Counted from the first letter of the stretch, positions 1 to 9,863 are shown. The stretch: 54,285 bases of DNA from Oscillatoriaceae cyanobacterium Prado104 (GCA_025454405.1 JALOON010000030.1:1-54285); one strand, 5' to 3'. A program made the numbers and translations. The notes: a model not told the origin generated them from the letters alone.

Positions 1-1
1 C

Positions 2-2347
2 TGGGCGCAGCGCAAACTCGGCCGCCAACTGCTAAAATTCAACGTTCCGGTCTGCAGCATCACTGGAGCCTGGGATCTGGGACAAGCGGGCGAAACCAAG
101 GGCATGGACGATTTCATTCAGAAAAAAGGAATAGAAGAATTCCGGCTGATGCTGGCCCGTTCCGTGCGGTTTGAGGACTGGGAAAGCTCGCTCGGCGACA
201 GCAGCTCCCCCAAACTCTCCCTCAAACCGCCCGCGCCGCAAGAACTCGGGGCCCAGTTTGCTGAAGATTTGCGCGACCGGCTCTGCTACAGCGAAGAACA
301 CAAATCCTGGATGAAATACGAACTCCAGCACCGGGGAGTTTGGGGAGAAGTTAGCGACGATTACGTCCTGGCAGCGATTCACGGGATGAGCAAGGCTCGG
401 GGGACCGTGCCGAACAACGCCTACTGCGCCAACGTTTTGGGGGCGATGAAGCGGGAGCTGTACGAGCACCAGTGGCAGGAGCGGCCGTCAAACGAACTGT
501 TGCCCTTTGAAGATGGCGTGTTAGAGATCGAGAGCAACCAGTGGCACTCTCACGCCCCCGGATTCCGACTCACTTGGTCGCTGCCGAGGGCTTACCAAGG
601 CAGCGCGGCCGTCAATGGATGGTCGAAAATTGAAAAATGGCTCGACCAAGCAACTGAAGGCAGCGAGCGCAAAAAAAATATCCTGCTGGCATTTGCAGCA
701 GCCGCCCTGCGCGGGATGGCCAACCTGCAGAAATTCCTGATGCTGACGGGTTTCGGCGGTACGGGCAAAGGGTTGTGCACGCGATTGCTGACGATGATTG
801 TTGGCGAGCGCAATACCTGGATCGGGAACCTGGAGGACTTGACCAAAGATCCGAAAATAGCCGAACTGCAAACGAAGCGGCTGGCAGTGTTTGACGACCA
901 AGAAAAATACATGGGGAACCTCTCGAACTTCCGATCGATGACGGGAGGCGGATTGCTCAGCGGGCGAGCGCTGTACAAAAGTCCGGTCAGGTTTCGATTT
1001 CCCGGTTTGGTACTAATCACAGCCAACCAGCCGTGCTTCCCCGCCTCCGGGCTGTCGTGGCTGAAGCGCCGGATCGTTCAGGAAGAGTTTCGATATGTCC
1101 CCCTTGTGCGGGACGTTGATTTGGAGAGCAAATTAGAACCGGAATTGAGCGCGTTCACTCAATACCTGCTGTCTATCCCGGTTGCGGACATCAAACGCGC
1201 GTTGAACCCGGAAAACCACAACATCAACAGCACTTTCTGGGAAGACAGAGTGCGGGCAGATCCTCTCGCGTCGTGGGTTAACGATTGCGTCATTTGCGAT
1301 TCAACCGCTCAAACTGCCATCGGGGGCGACAAGGATGAGTGGAAGGATAGAGAATGCGACCCGACCAAATCCACGCTGTTCGGTGCTTACAATGACTACT
1401 GCCGCCGGGCTGGCTATACAGCCAAAGGTAAAAATAACTTTTCGGCGGATCTGGAGGAACTGTGTCTCAGGGTACTTGATTGGAAGGGTGTAGAAAAAAA
1501 GAAGCTCAAATCCGGAATGTCGATGGTGGGATTGAGATTGCGTAACGTTCAAGACGCTTGCATACCTACAACCGAGGAAATGTTGGAGGAAATGTTGGGT
1601 GCAGACCGAGGTGCAGACCGAGGTGCAGACCGAGGTGCAGACCTGAAACCCTTACCAGGTAAGCATGATGCAGACCGTGCAGACCTTTGTTCTAAACTTT
1701 CTGAAACCGATTTAACAAAAGATTCGATCGACAGCGAATGCAATAGTGAAAAGATACCCCCCCCAATACCAGCAGAGCCTACAGACTCTTTACAGGATGG
1801 GGATTACAAGTCTGCATCCGGGTCTGCATCCGGGTCTGCATCCGGGTCTGCACCCGGTTTAGCAGGAGATTTAGCAGGAGATTTGCAGCAGCCTCTCGAT
1901 CTGCCAACTGTGCCCTCCGCAGCAGCGCAAGAATCGAGCGAACCAGCAGCAGCGCAAGAGTCGAGCGAGTCGCCAGCATCAAAAGAAGGATCGATCTGGT
2001 CGGTAGAGTCAGACCTTAACGAAGCCGAACTAGAACTGGTTGAGTTTGTACGGTCGGCGATCGCTGAAAATGACCCCGCACTTGCAAAAGATATTCAGAG
2101 TATTCTCAAGGAAGTTCGCAGCAGTGGTGCCGCCGATCGAACTAAAGTTTGGGCCGCTCTTTCGGAATCCGAGCAAGTCGCGTTCAAATCTTTGCTGGAA
2201 ACTCAGCCAGAAACTCAGTCTCAGCCAGAACCAAAATCGATCGAAACAGTAGATACCCAAGCGCATCAGCTTAATTTGCTGCCAGATTTCGAGCCGACTT
2301 CAGACCCCGAAAACAGATTTTCGCCTGATTCTGAAGATTGGGCTTGA
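2..2347 (+). CDS. Plasmid/phage-type primase-helicase (DUF3854 toprim-like end plus D5/SF3 helicase), 5' partial
   Basis: The reading frame is open from the first bases of the window, so the gene starts upstream; the Met at 104 is internal. The first ~50 residues seen read like the end of the Toprim-like DUF3854 domain (GAWDLGQAGETKGMDDF). About 220 residues after Met-104 comes a Walker A loop, GFGGTGKG, followed by VFDDQEKY as the likely Walker B region and LVLITANQP as the sensor-like motif of superfamily 3/D5 helicases. Such proteins prime and unwind DNA for plasmid or phage replication. The C-terminal third is low complexity: repeated GADR units, then SASG units, then acidic and Ser/Gln-rich sequence without recognisable fold. 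The gene stands alone with no partner visible. Function is a confident family inference; whether the element is a plasmid or prophage cannot be told from here. Confidence 0.75.
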   Translation, partial: WAQRKLGRQLLKFNVPVCSITGAWDLGQAGETKGMDDFIQKKGIEEFRLMLARSVRFEDWESSLGDSSSPKLSLKPPAPQELGAQFAEDLRDRLCYSEEHKSWMKYELQHRGVWGEVSDDYVLAAIHGMSKARGTVPNNAYCANVLGAMKRELYEHQWQERPSNELLPFEDGVLEIESNQWHSHAPGFRLTWSLPRAYQGSAAVNGWSKIEKWLDQATEGSERKKNILLAFAAAALRGMANLQKFLMLTGFGGTGKGLCTRLLTMIVGERNTWIGNLEDLTKDPKIAELQTKRLAVFDDQEKYMGNLSNFRSMTGGGLLSGRALYKSPVRFRFPGLVLITANQPCFPASGLSWLKRRIVQEEFRYVPLVRDVDLESKLEPELSAFTQYLLSIPVADIKRALNPENHNINSTFWEDRVRADPLASWVNDCVICDSTAQTAIGGDKDEWKDRECDPTKSTLFGAYNDYCRRAGYTAKGKNNFSADLEELCLRVLDWKGVEKKKLKSGMSMVGLRLRNVQDACIPTTEEMLEEMLGADRGADRGADRGADLKPLPGKHDADRADLCSKLSETDLTKDSIDSECNSEKIPPPIPAEPTDSLQDGDYKSASGSASGSASGSAPGLAGDLAGDLQQPLDLPTVPSAAAQESSEPAAAQESSESPASKEGSIWSVESDLNEAELELVEFVRSAIAENDPALAKDIQSILKEVRSSGAADRTKVWAALSESEQVAFKSLLETQPETQSQPEPKSIETVDTQAHQLNLLPDFEPTSDPENRFSPDSEDWA
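1600..1852 (+). repeat. Iteron-like repeats inside the primase gene (TGCAGACC x6, then GTCTGCA x4 inverted)
   Basis: TGCAGACC occurs at 1600, 1612, 1624, 1636, 1669 and 1678, the first four exactly 12 bp apart. Its near reverse complement, GTCTGCA, occurs at 1810, 1822, 1834 and 1846, again 12 bp apart. The 12-bp period keeps the reading frame (GADR and SASG peptide units). The two blocks could pair in RNA, or act as protein binding sites. Confidence 0.7.
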
Positions 2348-3213
2348 CGGGCGATCGGCTCTGTTGCCTCCACGATAATGCCGATCGCCTGCGGCAGTTT
2401 CGATCGCTCCTGCCAATTCGATCGCCCGCAATAAAAAACAACCGAACAACCAAACACCAAACCCGACATTAAATTTGTTGGCAACCGTCAAAAACATCAA
2501 AAATACCCCGATTTTTCAGTCCCGCAATGCGGTCAAAAAACTGCGATTTCGATGCCCCGACTCCGGCGTATTTGGAGCGTTAAAAAAGCGTTCCAAGCGG
2601 AGTAAGTAGGTTCGTACAAATTTCGGCTCCATGCCCCCCGCCTGCATTTGCCCGAATCCCGTTCGAGCGGCAAAGAATGCCGCCCGTTTCTGGCAGTCCG
2701 CCGGGAATATCAAAGGCTGGATTGCTTGCAGGGCATGACTTGCAAGCCAATGTAAAGAAATGCGAATAATTTGAATTAAGTTGGTCCCGATCGTGACTGG
2801 AGCGATGCTCGATCGATGCTCCACCGACGCGCGATCGAGACTAAACAGGTGCGAAATAGATCGCCGCTGAAATTAAGAAGCAGCGCCGCGTTTGGTACGT
2901 GTTTCGTCCCGCTTGCGTAACGATCTCGCGCCGCTTTGGGATCGAAAAATCTCGCTTTTTTGCTGCAAAAAATCGGTATAAACCGGCACCGATCGCTGAG
3001 AAGGTTGTACTAATATCCGACAGGCGAACCGCAGTTTGTGCGAGATCGGGCGTGTTGCTTTCACTTTACGTTTTGTCCTGCTTCAATTGCATCCCGAGCG
3101 ACCTCCTCTGGCGCTGGCAGCAAGCAATGTTCGGGCGCGCGCCGAGAAAGGCTCGCCAAGGGCGCGATTGCTCCGCTCCTTTCGCGCCGCAGCTTTTTTT
3201 ACTTAATTACTTA
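2348..3213. other. Mostly non-coding gap after the primase gene
   Basis: Apart from the weak frame at 2516-2824 I see no gene. The DNA is rich in CGATCG-type sites. No tRNA, strong terminator or insertion sequence end was recognised. Confidence 0.4.
2516..2824 (-). CDS. Possible small protein, unrecognised
   Basis: This 102-codon frame is the only one in the 2348-3213 gap whose translation looks protein-like: an amphipathic Leu/Ile-rich N-terminal half, then a basic and aromatic half with the stretch GGMEPKFVRTYLLRLERFF. I recognise no family. No clear ribosome binding site supports the first Met, and no neighbour suggests a role. It may equally be a chance frame in GC-rich DNA. Convergent with the primase-helicase gene. 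Confidence 0.25.
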   Translation of the reverse strand: MEHRSSIAPVTIGTNLIQIIRISLHWLASHALQAIQPLIFPADCQKRAAFFAARTGFGQMQAGGMEPKFVRTYLLRLERFFNAPNTPESGHRNRSFLTALRD

Positions 3214-3789
3214 TTAAGATGGCTGGTTGCCGTTGCCCCGCTGACTGAGTAAATATTGCCAGATGCGACGAATTTCGGCTCGGTCTTGCGCGGCTTCTTG
3301 CGCGAGCTGGCTCAACATTCCCACCAAGTCTTCTACGCTGGCGGTCAAGTCTTGGGTGAGTTGCCCAACCCGCTCGGTTAATTGCGAGATTGCCCGCTCG
3401 GTGTCCTCCCTCAAAGCCTCGCGCGCTTCTCGTTCTGCTGCCTGGCTTGAAAGCAATCCCTCAAGAGTCCGTTCGATCCGATCTAGGCGAGCATTAGCCC
3501 GAGCCTGCGATTGAGCCTGCAACTCAACTAATTGCTCGATCCTAGCCCCCAGTCGGTCTAGCTGCGCCTGAGTCTGAGTTTGAGCCTCAAATAATCGGTC
3601 AACCCTAGACCCCAGCCGATCTAACTGCGTCTGAGTCTGAGCTTGAGAAGCTGTTAATTCGTCAACCTTCACGGTCAGCCTGTCGAGCCCCCGGTTTGCC
3701 GACTCGGCATAACTGGCAGCAGACATTAGCAAGGTCTTGACCGTTTCTAGGTCGTTTTCGACAGCGGTTAATCTTTGCTCGGCAGTCAT
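3214..3789 (-). CDS. Coiled-coil protein of unknown function
   Basis: The start is placed at the ATG at 3789 (MTAEQRLTAVEND) because GGAG lies about 8 bases upstream; the frame extends 24 codons further without a good site. The 191-residue product is almost entirely heptad-patterned, with repeated units such as QTQLDRLGSRVDRL and QAQLDRLGARIEQL at ~60-105, and a second helical stretch rich in Glu and Arg (~120-180). There is no signal peptide or membrane segment, so it is probably a soluble elongated oligomer. It resembles small cyanobacterial coiled-coil proteins of unknown role, and no catalytic motif is visible. Neighbours give no hint. Confidence 0.6.
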   Translation of the reverse strand: MTAEQRLTAVENDLETVKTLLMSAASYAESANRGLDRLTVKVDELTASQAQTQTQLDRLGSRVDRLFEAQTQTQAQLDRLGARIEQLVELQAQSQARANARLDRIERTLEGLLSSQAAEREAREALREDTERAISQLTERVGQLTQDLTASVEDLVGMLSQLAQEAAQDRAEIRRIWQYLLSQRGNGNQPS

Positions 3790-4179
3790 GGCGCGCTCCA
3801 ATCTAAAATCTAATTGTTGAAATATGTTTTGGCATCCTACCAGCAATTTTTTGCCAGCCAACAGTCCGATCGATACGTTCGCATCTAGGTTGTTTTAACT
3901 GCGGTGCAAGTTTTATATGAAATACTTAAATATTTGCTAGTTCGAGCGTTGAAAATGCTGGCATTACGTTAGATTAATTGTAGCACGAAGTTTCGGATTT
4001 CAGAGAATTTGCTATTGTACTTAGTCGCAGGTCGAATCGATTTTAGAGCCGTTGCCTTCATGTCAAGTTGAGGTTGATATGTATTATCAGACTCCGGAGT
4101 CGATTGCGTTTTCAAAGGAAAACAAACAAGCTTCTGGGATATGCGGGCAGGCCATCAAGATTGTAACGAAGAATAGACC

Positions 4180-4308
4180 ATGACTTCACTCGAACAGATA
4201 GTAGCAACTGAAGAACTCGAACTGTACGACCCGCTGGAAAACAAGTTTACCCTGAACCTCTACCTGATTCAAGAAGGGGAAAAATGGGTTCCTATCGAAA
4301 GCAAATAA
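4180..4308 (+). CDS. Possible 42-residue protein or gene remnant
   Basis: The ATG at 4180 opens a 42-codon frame, MTSLEQIVATEELELYDP..., ending with TAA at 4306. The acidic product with the stretch NKFTLNLYLIQEGEKWVPIE reads like a real protein tail. It may be the C-terminal fragment of a larger gene, for example of the Uma2/DUF820 type that is common in cyanobacteria; that match is weak. No strong ribosome binding site is visible. Length and composition alone cannot settle whether it is expressed. Confidence 0.3.
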   Translation: MTSLEQIVATEELELYDPLENKFTLNLYLIQEGEKWVPIESK

Positions 4309-4553
4309 CTGGTTGTTGGGAAACAGTAGCGTTAGTATCGTTAAAAAAGCGGAGATTGTCTCTCGTACTGTTACAACTTATTAATTATTGTCGCACGCTG
4401 GGACGACCGACAGCATGACACTGACCAATTTTTCTTTAAAGCTTCTACGCTAAATCCCCAAGGCAACTGCCGTGCAGCATGATTCTGACATAAGCGGAAA
4501 GGGAGGCTTCCAAGGTGTGTTAATCTAGTATTGTTACAGAACAACAAATATTT

Positions 4554-6116
4554 ATGCGCCCCCAATTTACTTATCCCCCTACCGTGGGAATTTTACAAGT
4601 TCTGGCACCGGGTTCTTTGAAGCAAAACTTACCCAAAGCAGTGCGGTTGTGGGCGATACTGCGATCGATCTACGGTAGCGATAGCGATGAAGTCAAGCTG
4701 AATTTGGGAGAACGTTTTACTTATGAGGAATGGCGCAATCAGTTTTTTACCCAAGCCACGCCATCGAACAAGCGCGATCGCTCCCAAAAAGTCTATCACA
4801 AGCGCGATGAAATTCCGCCTTTGCACGATCGCGACTGTCACTGTGCAAAAACTCTTACTGACTGGTTATTTACCGGCGATTCGAGTCTGACTGTCTCTCA
4901 AAAGATTTGGGAGGAGTCTTTTTTGCAGCTTTATCCGATTGCGCCATCGCAATTAAAACTATTTTTAGCTACAGCGAATTTTCCAAGCGAAGCAGAAACA
5001 ATTGATCGGGCAAAAAGCCCGCACAAGCCTCCAACAGCTAAAAAAAACTACGTGCCGCCATTTCCCAACGGCCGCCTGTTTGCAGTTACTGGCAAAAACT
5101 TGGAATTTGATTTTGAGACGCTGATTAAAATGGGTTGGCTCAAAATCGCGCAGGTTAAAGGAGTTGGGAAAAAAATGTATTTAAAGGTGGCAAAATTTCC
5201 CGCGATCGAAAGTTTAAATCTCTCGAACAATACGGGAAACTTTATCACCCAAGCTGATTTTACAGCTCTTGCTGAAAACTACAATCAACCGATTAACGGC
5301 GTTCAACGATTTTTCATGCATGTTGAATATGTTGTTTCGCAAGAAGCCATAGATAAAATTAGCAATTGGCTGGAAAAGTTACAAGCAATTTGGGAACAAA
5401 CGCCTGTGGTGCCGATCGCGATCGAATACGACAGTGCGAGTTTAATGCGAGAAGCGCGGCGGATTATTTATCCTGTTTGTATTTATTACTGCCAGCGCGC
5501 GCCCTACCTTTGTGCTTTCGGACAAAAACTGAAAAAGCGAAATGAGATCGGTTGGCATAACTATCGCTTGGATCGCATTCAGGCAATTGAAGTTTTAGAC
5601 TGGAACGACGCGCAAGTGCCAGAGTCGTTAGAAGAATTGGTTCTGAAACAACAGCCTTCGCCGGAAGACATTCAAATTCAATTAGCAGCAGCTTGGGGAT
5701 TTGATTTCTATCAACCCAGCCGGAAAATGCTGTTGAGGTTCGATCGCGATTTTGACAGTCGCTACATCATTGATAGCTTCCGCCACGAAACTTTTAGGTG
5801 CATCAAAACCCGAGCGGATTTTCGGAAGTTTATGAGAGAATACGCCGCGACGGATACAATAGAAAAGGAAAGGTTGCGGGGCCTCTTAGAGAGTTTACCG
5901 GAACGACCGGATGGTGGTGAATATTCTCATGCTTATTATAGCGCGGATTTTCGGATTAGCGATTTGAATTTAATCGATAATAACGTAATGATGCGGTTGA
6001 GGGCGTGGGGACAGAAAGTGGAAGTTTTGCTGCCGTTGGATTTGCGATCGCGCATGGCTAAGGACATCGAAGAAACTAGGAATCTCTACCAGGAAAATGC
6101 AAGCGATCGCAGGTAA
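4554..6116 (+). CDS. CRISPR-associated WYL-domain-like protein (TIGR03985 type)
   Basis: This 520-residue protein fits the cyanobacterial CRISPR-associated family TIGR03985 in length and order. The N-terminus has the characteristic AVRLWAILRSIYG and YEEWRNQFF segments, followed by a Cys/His patch (HDRDCHCAKTLTDWLF, ~91-106). Residues ~300-350 look like a WYL domain: RRIIYPVCIYYCQRAPYLC then NYRLDRIQAIEVLDW. WYL domains in bacterial regulators bind ligands, and WYL proteins near CRISPR loci have been reported as transcriptional repressors. A signal-responsive regulator of the neighbouring cas genes is therefore plausible but inferred. It is followed after 29 bases by an HD hydrolase gene, probably co-transcribed, and then by the cas2 remnant and array 1. 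No strong ribosome binding site precedes the ATG. Confidence 0.65.
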   Translation: MRPQFTYPPTVGILQVLAPGSLKQNLPKAVRLWAILRSIYGSDSDEVKLNLGERFTYEEWRNQFFTQATPSNKRDRSQKVYHKRDEIPPLHDRDCHCAKTLTDWLFTGDSSLTVSQKIWEESFLQLYPIAPSQLKLFLATANFPSEAETIDRAKSPHKPPTAKKNYVPPFPNGRLFAVTGKNLEFDFETLIKMGWLKIAQVKGVGKKMYLKVAKFPAIESLNLSNNTGNFITQADFTALAENYNQPINGVQRFFMHVEYVVSQEAIDKISNWLEKLQAIWEQTPVVPIAIEYDSASLMREARRIIYPVCIYYCQRAPYLCAFGQKLKKRNEIGWHNYRLDRIQAIEVLDWNDAQVPESLEELVLKQQPSPEDIQIQLAAAWGFDFYQPSRKMLLRFDRDFDSRYIIDSFRHETFRCIKTRADFRKFMREYAATDTIEKERLRGLLESLPERPDGGEYSHAYYSADFRISDLNLIDNNVMMRLRAWGQKVEVLLPLDLRSRMAKDIEETRNLYQENASDRR

Positions 6117-6145
6117 TTACTGCAAAAATATTATTAGCAAAGATT

Positions 6146-6736
6146 GTGACTGAAATTACTCAAAATCCCAAACTCACATCTCGCTTTGAACGGGCATTAG
6201 TCTACGCCGCTCAATTACACGCCAACCAAGTCAGAAAAGGTAGCGATATTCCTTACATCAGCCACTTGTTGAGCGTGGCGGCATTAGTATTGGAAGATGG
6301 AGGCGATGAAGACGAAGCAATTGCGGGATTGTTGCACGATGCGGTGGAAGATAGGGGAGGTGCAGAAACTCGCGAAGCTATCTTGAAACAATTTGGGGAA
6401 CGAGTTGTTAGTATTGTGGATGGTTGCACGGAATCTTGCGGGTTTCCCAAGCCTCCTTGGCGCGATCGCAAGTTGCAATATATCGAACAAATGCGCTGTG
6501 CTTCCCCGTCGGTATTGCGGGTGTCGATGGCAGACAAACTGCACAACGCGCGATCGATTTTAGCCGATTTCGATCGAATTGGCGATGCAGTGTGGGATAA
6601 ATTTAAGGGCGAACGAGCAGGTACTTTGTGGTTTTACCGCAGTTTGTTGGAAGTTTACCGATGGGGGGGGTCTAACTTTTTATTCTCCGAAATCGAGCGC
6701 ATCGTTGCTCAATTGGAAAACATAGCGACGGAGTAG
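6146..6736 (+). CDS. HD-domain phosphohydrolase, SpoT/MESH1-like
   Basis: The 196-residue protein is a stand-alone HD domain of the RelA/SpoT hydrolase type. Metal ligands are visible: H25 and H40 (HANQVRKGS..YISH), H64-D65 (GLLHDAVED) with E68-D69, and the late Asp in SMADKLHNAR. Size and motifs match small alarmone hydrolases (MESH1-like) that cleave (p)ppGpp, with no synthetase or TGS domain. The start is the GTG at 6146; no ATG lies upstream in frame. It sits 29 bases after the WYL-like gene and just before a CRISPR leader, so it may belong to the CRISPR regulon. Whether its substrate is ppGpp or another nucleotide signal, such as a cyclic oligoadenylate product, cannot be told from sequence. 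Confidence 0.75.
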   Translation: MTEITQNPKLTSRFERALVYAAQLHANQVRKGSDIPYISHLLSVAALVLEDGGDEDEAIAGLLHDAVEDRGGAETREAILKQFGERVVSIVDGCTESCGFPKPPWRDRKLQYIEQMRCASPSVLRVSMADKLHNARSILADFDRIGDAVWDKFKGERAGTLWFYRSLLEVYRWGGSNFLFSEIERIVAQLENIATE

Positions 6737-6831
6737 GGGAAGAAGGGAATCAGGGGTTTTTTGACTCAAAATTTCCTAATTATGTTGGCGGTTGCGATAG
6801 CGCGTTTAAATTAAGTATAAAATTATTTATT

Positions 6832-7005
6832 GAATGTTTTATTAGTTTGGATGAGATGCGCCTACTCCACCAGAAGGTAGAAAAACTGGTGAAGCCGGAG
6901 GAGGATGATGTTCGTTTCTATTGGATGCCTACCGAAGCTGCGTCGGTGGTGTTAACTACCGGCAGTTCCCAATCGGAACTGCCACCAAAGTATTACGTGC
7001 TATAG
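6832..7005 (+). pseudogene. cas2: cas2 remnant (C-terminal two-thirds)
   Basis: The frame encodes ECFISLDEMRLLHQKVEKLV and continues to PPKYYVL and a TAG stop at 7003. It matches the C-terminal 57 residues of the intact cas2 gene on the opposite strand (26679-26951) at most positions, including the RFYW, PTEAAS and PPKYYVL segments. The N-terminal half, with the VYDIPDDKRR strand and its catalytic-type Asp, is missing. The sequence upstream of 6832 no longer aligns. It is therefore a truncated copy that keeps the same position relative to its array as the intact gene: cas2 stop, leader, array. Confidence 0.85.
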
Positions 7006-7375
7006 GTTTGAGGGAATTATGGCGGGTTGGTTTGGTACTGGCTGTTTGCATCGACGCACCTCACCGGGCTTGGTTGGTGAATCGGGGGGGAAGTGTGGAG
7101 ATACGGGGTTTCGATGGGGACTGTTGGAGATTAAATCTGTCAAAGTCTTGCAAGATATGGTGTTTGAGGCTTTAGGGGAGTTGTTGTGCGTTCATCGACG
7201 CACTTCGGCGCATCTCCTACAGCCTGTTGTTTCCGTTGACCTGCGTCGATGCTTTACCCTGACTGGGTTTGAGGCGGGCGATCGAGCTGTTTTCGGGTGG
7301 ATTTGTGTTAGATTTTTAGAGGTGCGTCGATTTGAGGGCTGGAATCCTTGCTGGGTAAAGGCTCTGCGGCGAACT
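7006..7375 (+). promoter_or_regulatory. Leader of CRISPR array 1
   Basis: This stretch lies between the cas2 remnant and the first repeat, at the end opposite the degenerate terminal repeat, so it is the leader. Its last ~57 bases align to the leader end of array 2. Shared blocks are GAGGTGCGTCGATTTGA and AAAGGCTCTGCGGCGAACT directly before the repeat. The first bases (ATAGGTTTGAGG) are also shared. The conserved 3' block is the likely adaptation anchor. The promoter itself was not identified. Confidence 0.7.
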
Positions 7376-9821
7376 CCCTACCGATTGGGTTAAATCGGAT
7401 TAGTTGGAAACTTACAGCAATACTTCTAGGTTCACCATTTAGACCCTACCGATTGGGTTAAATCGGATTAGTTGGAAACAAAGTAGAAGCCCAAAGCGTA
7501 AAATCCCAAAACCCTACCGATTGGGTTAAATCGGATTAGTTGGAAACCACAAATCGTTCCCGTAGGAGTTCGCTCCACATCTGGACCCTACCGATTGGGT
7601 TAAATCGGATTAGTTGGAAACAATGCCAGCGTTTCCGCCGTTGGTACGGCGAGTCTCATCCTGGCCCTACCGATTGGGTTAAATCGGATTAGTTGGAAAC
7701 CCGGGAGTGGACCATGCGGTCCATTTTTTTAAATAGAACCCTACCGATTGGGTTAAATCGGATTAGTTGGAAACAAAAAAAACTAGTGAATGGAGAAAAA
7801 AAGATGAACGCCCCTACCGATTGGGTTAAATCGGATTAGTTGGAAACATTCTTCTGGTCGACGATTTTCCTGCCGATTTTCCTCCCGGCCCTACCGATTG
7901 GGTTAAATCGGATTAGTTGGAAACAAAACACGGCTTCTAAGGAGAAACCGTGCGGCACAAAAACCCTACCGATTGGGTTAAATCGGATTAGTTGGAAACG
8001 GAATTGGGTAGACTTCCACATGATTTTGAGCTTGGCCCTACCGATTGGGTTAAATCGGATTAGTTGGAAACTTTCACCACTGCCCTTGCAGCGGTCGCAC
8101 ATACCCTCAACCCTACCGATTGGGTTAAATCGGATTAGTTGGAAACCCTCTTCTGCCATTTCCTGGCAGGCCAACGACCCTACCGATTGGGTTAAATCGG
8201 ATTAGTTGGAAACGATTTTGAGATTACCAAAAGGACATTTGGATTTGGTTGACCCTACCGATTGGGTTAAATCGGATTAGTTGGAAACAAAAACTACGCC
8301 GTTGTAACAAAAATGAACGAATAGACCCTACCGATTGGGTTAAATCGGATTAGTTGGAAACAAGCTTTCTTAGCTCTTCCTCTTTTTTCGCCATTTCGGC
8401 CCTACCGATTGGGTTAAATCGGATTAGTTGGAAACGTGAGTGCAGCAAACACAAATCTTAGTCTTGTTAACACCCTACCGATTGGGTTAAATCGGATTAG
8501 TTGGAAACAATTAGACAGTTTACCACAATTTGTTTCAGTGGCCCTACCGATTGGGTTAAATCGGATTAGTTGGAAACTTTTTGATTAAGACGGTTTGGAT
8601 AGAGTCTGACACTCCCCTACCGATTGGGTTAAATCGGATTAGTTGGAAACCTGAAAACAGTTAAGGGTAAAAAAGCATAGGAGAAAACCCTACCGATTGG
8701 GTTAAATCGGATTAGTTGGAAACTCTACTTCTCCGTCAGGAAAATTAAGAGCAGAAATCCCTACCGATTGGGTTAAATCGGATTAGTTGGAAACTTGTTG
8801 CCAAAAACTGGGGATAAAAAAAGACACACAGCTACCCTACCGATTGGGTTAAATCGGATTAGTTGGAAACAAGTCAAGACTTGGGAGGTGAAAGAGAATG
8901 AAGAACCCTACCGATTGGGTTAAATCGGATTAGTTGGAAACTAACTGTCCAATCAAACCTGTCTAAAAAAAATCCGCTTTGCCCTACCGATTGGGTTAAA
9001 TCGGATTAGTTGGAAACCTGCGGTCAGCAAGAAACGAAGAACATTTTTGGTGACACCCTACCGATTGGGTTAAATCGGATTAGTTGGAAACGAAATTACG
9101 GTAGAAAAAGAAGACAAATCAAAAGTATTACCCTACCGATTGGGTTAAATCGGATTAGTTGGAAACATGAAAGGGGGAAGTGGTGTTTGGCCTGAAACAC
9201 TCTGCCCTACCGATTGGGTTAAATCGGATTAGTTGGAAACTTCTAGCCAACTAGCACCCATACTTTCAACCAGAACAGCCCTACCGATTGGGTTAAATCG
9301 GATTAGTTGGAAACCATACTTTCAACCAGAACAGAAAAAACTGTTAATCCTGCCCTACCGATTGGGTTAAATCGGATTAGTTGGAAACACATGTCACCCA
9401 CTGATATGCACCTGTTAAACCCCTACCGATTGGGTTAAATCGGATTAGTTGGAAACGATCCATTTACAGTTTGGATTTTTCTTAGCTAAATAGATACCCT
9501 ACCGATTGGGTTAAATCGGATTAGTTGGAAACGTCGTGTTAACCGGACATCCATCCGGTTTCTCTTTCCCTACCGATTGGGTTAAATCGGATTAGTTGGA
9601 AACGGAACTTACAACCCCCCACGGCGACCGGGTTCCAAGCCCCTACCGATTGGGTTAAATCGGATTAGTTGGAAACACTTAACTGAATTGTTAGTAGGGC
9701 TTAGCTGGTTATCCCTACCGATTGGGTTAAATCGGATTAGTTGGAAACCGAACCTGTGCCTGTCCACCAAGATTGACATCTAGGGCCCTACCGATTGGGT
9801 AAAATCGGATTAGTTGGAAAC
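7376..9821 (+). CRISPR. CRISPR array 1: 34 repeats of 36 bp, 33 spacers
   Basis: The repeat starts CCCTACCGATTGGGTTAAAT and ends ATTAGTTGGAAAC, with an internal 6-bp stem CCGATT/AATCGG around GGGTTA. Spacers are about 31-43 nt. The last repeat (9786-9821) carries a T-to-A change (GGGTAAAAT), marking the leader-distal end on the right. The orientation is therefore left to right, and the mature tag would be derived from the GTTGGAAAC end, as usual for type III. Two adjacent spacers (9241-9278 and 9315-9352) overlap by 20 nt. Several spacers contain perfect stem-loops (7708-7723, 9183-9200, 9541-9560). No cas6 gene is seen in the window. Confidence 0.98.
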
Positions 9822-9831
9822 CTCAAAAGAT

Positions 9832-9863
9832 AAATAGCTCCCTCCGAACAGAGAGAGCTATTT
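9832..9863. terminator. Stem-loop after array 1
   Basis: Perfect 9-bp stem AAATAGCTC (9832-9840) with GAGCTATTT (9855-9863), 10 bases past the last repeat. Likely ends the array transcript. Confidence 0.6.

Noticed and set aside
7019..7393. Open frame of 124 codons through the array 1 leader
   Set aside because: It covers a leader conserved at DNA level, runs into the first repeat and has no counterpart in leader 2.
7836..9195. Open frames with repeated peptides inside array 1 (both strands)
   Set aside because: They are translations of the 36-bp repeats; the spacers differ and no coding signals exist.
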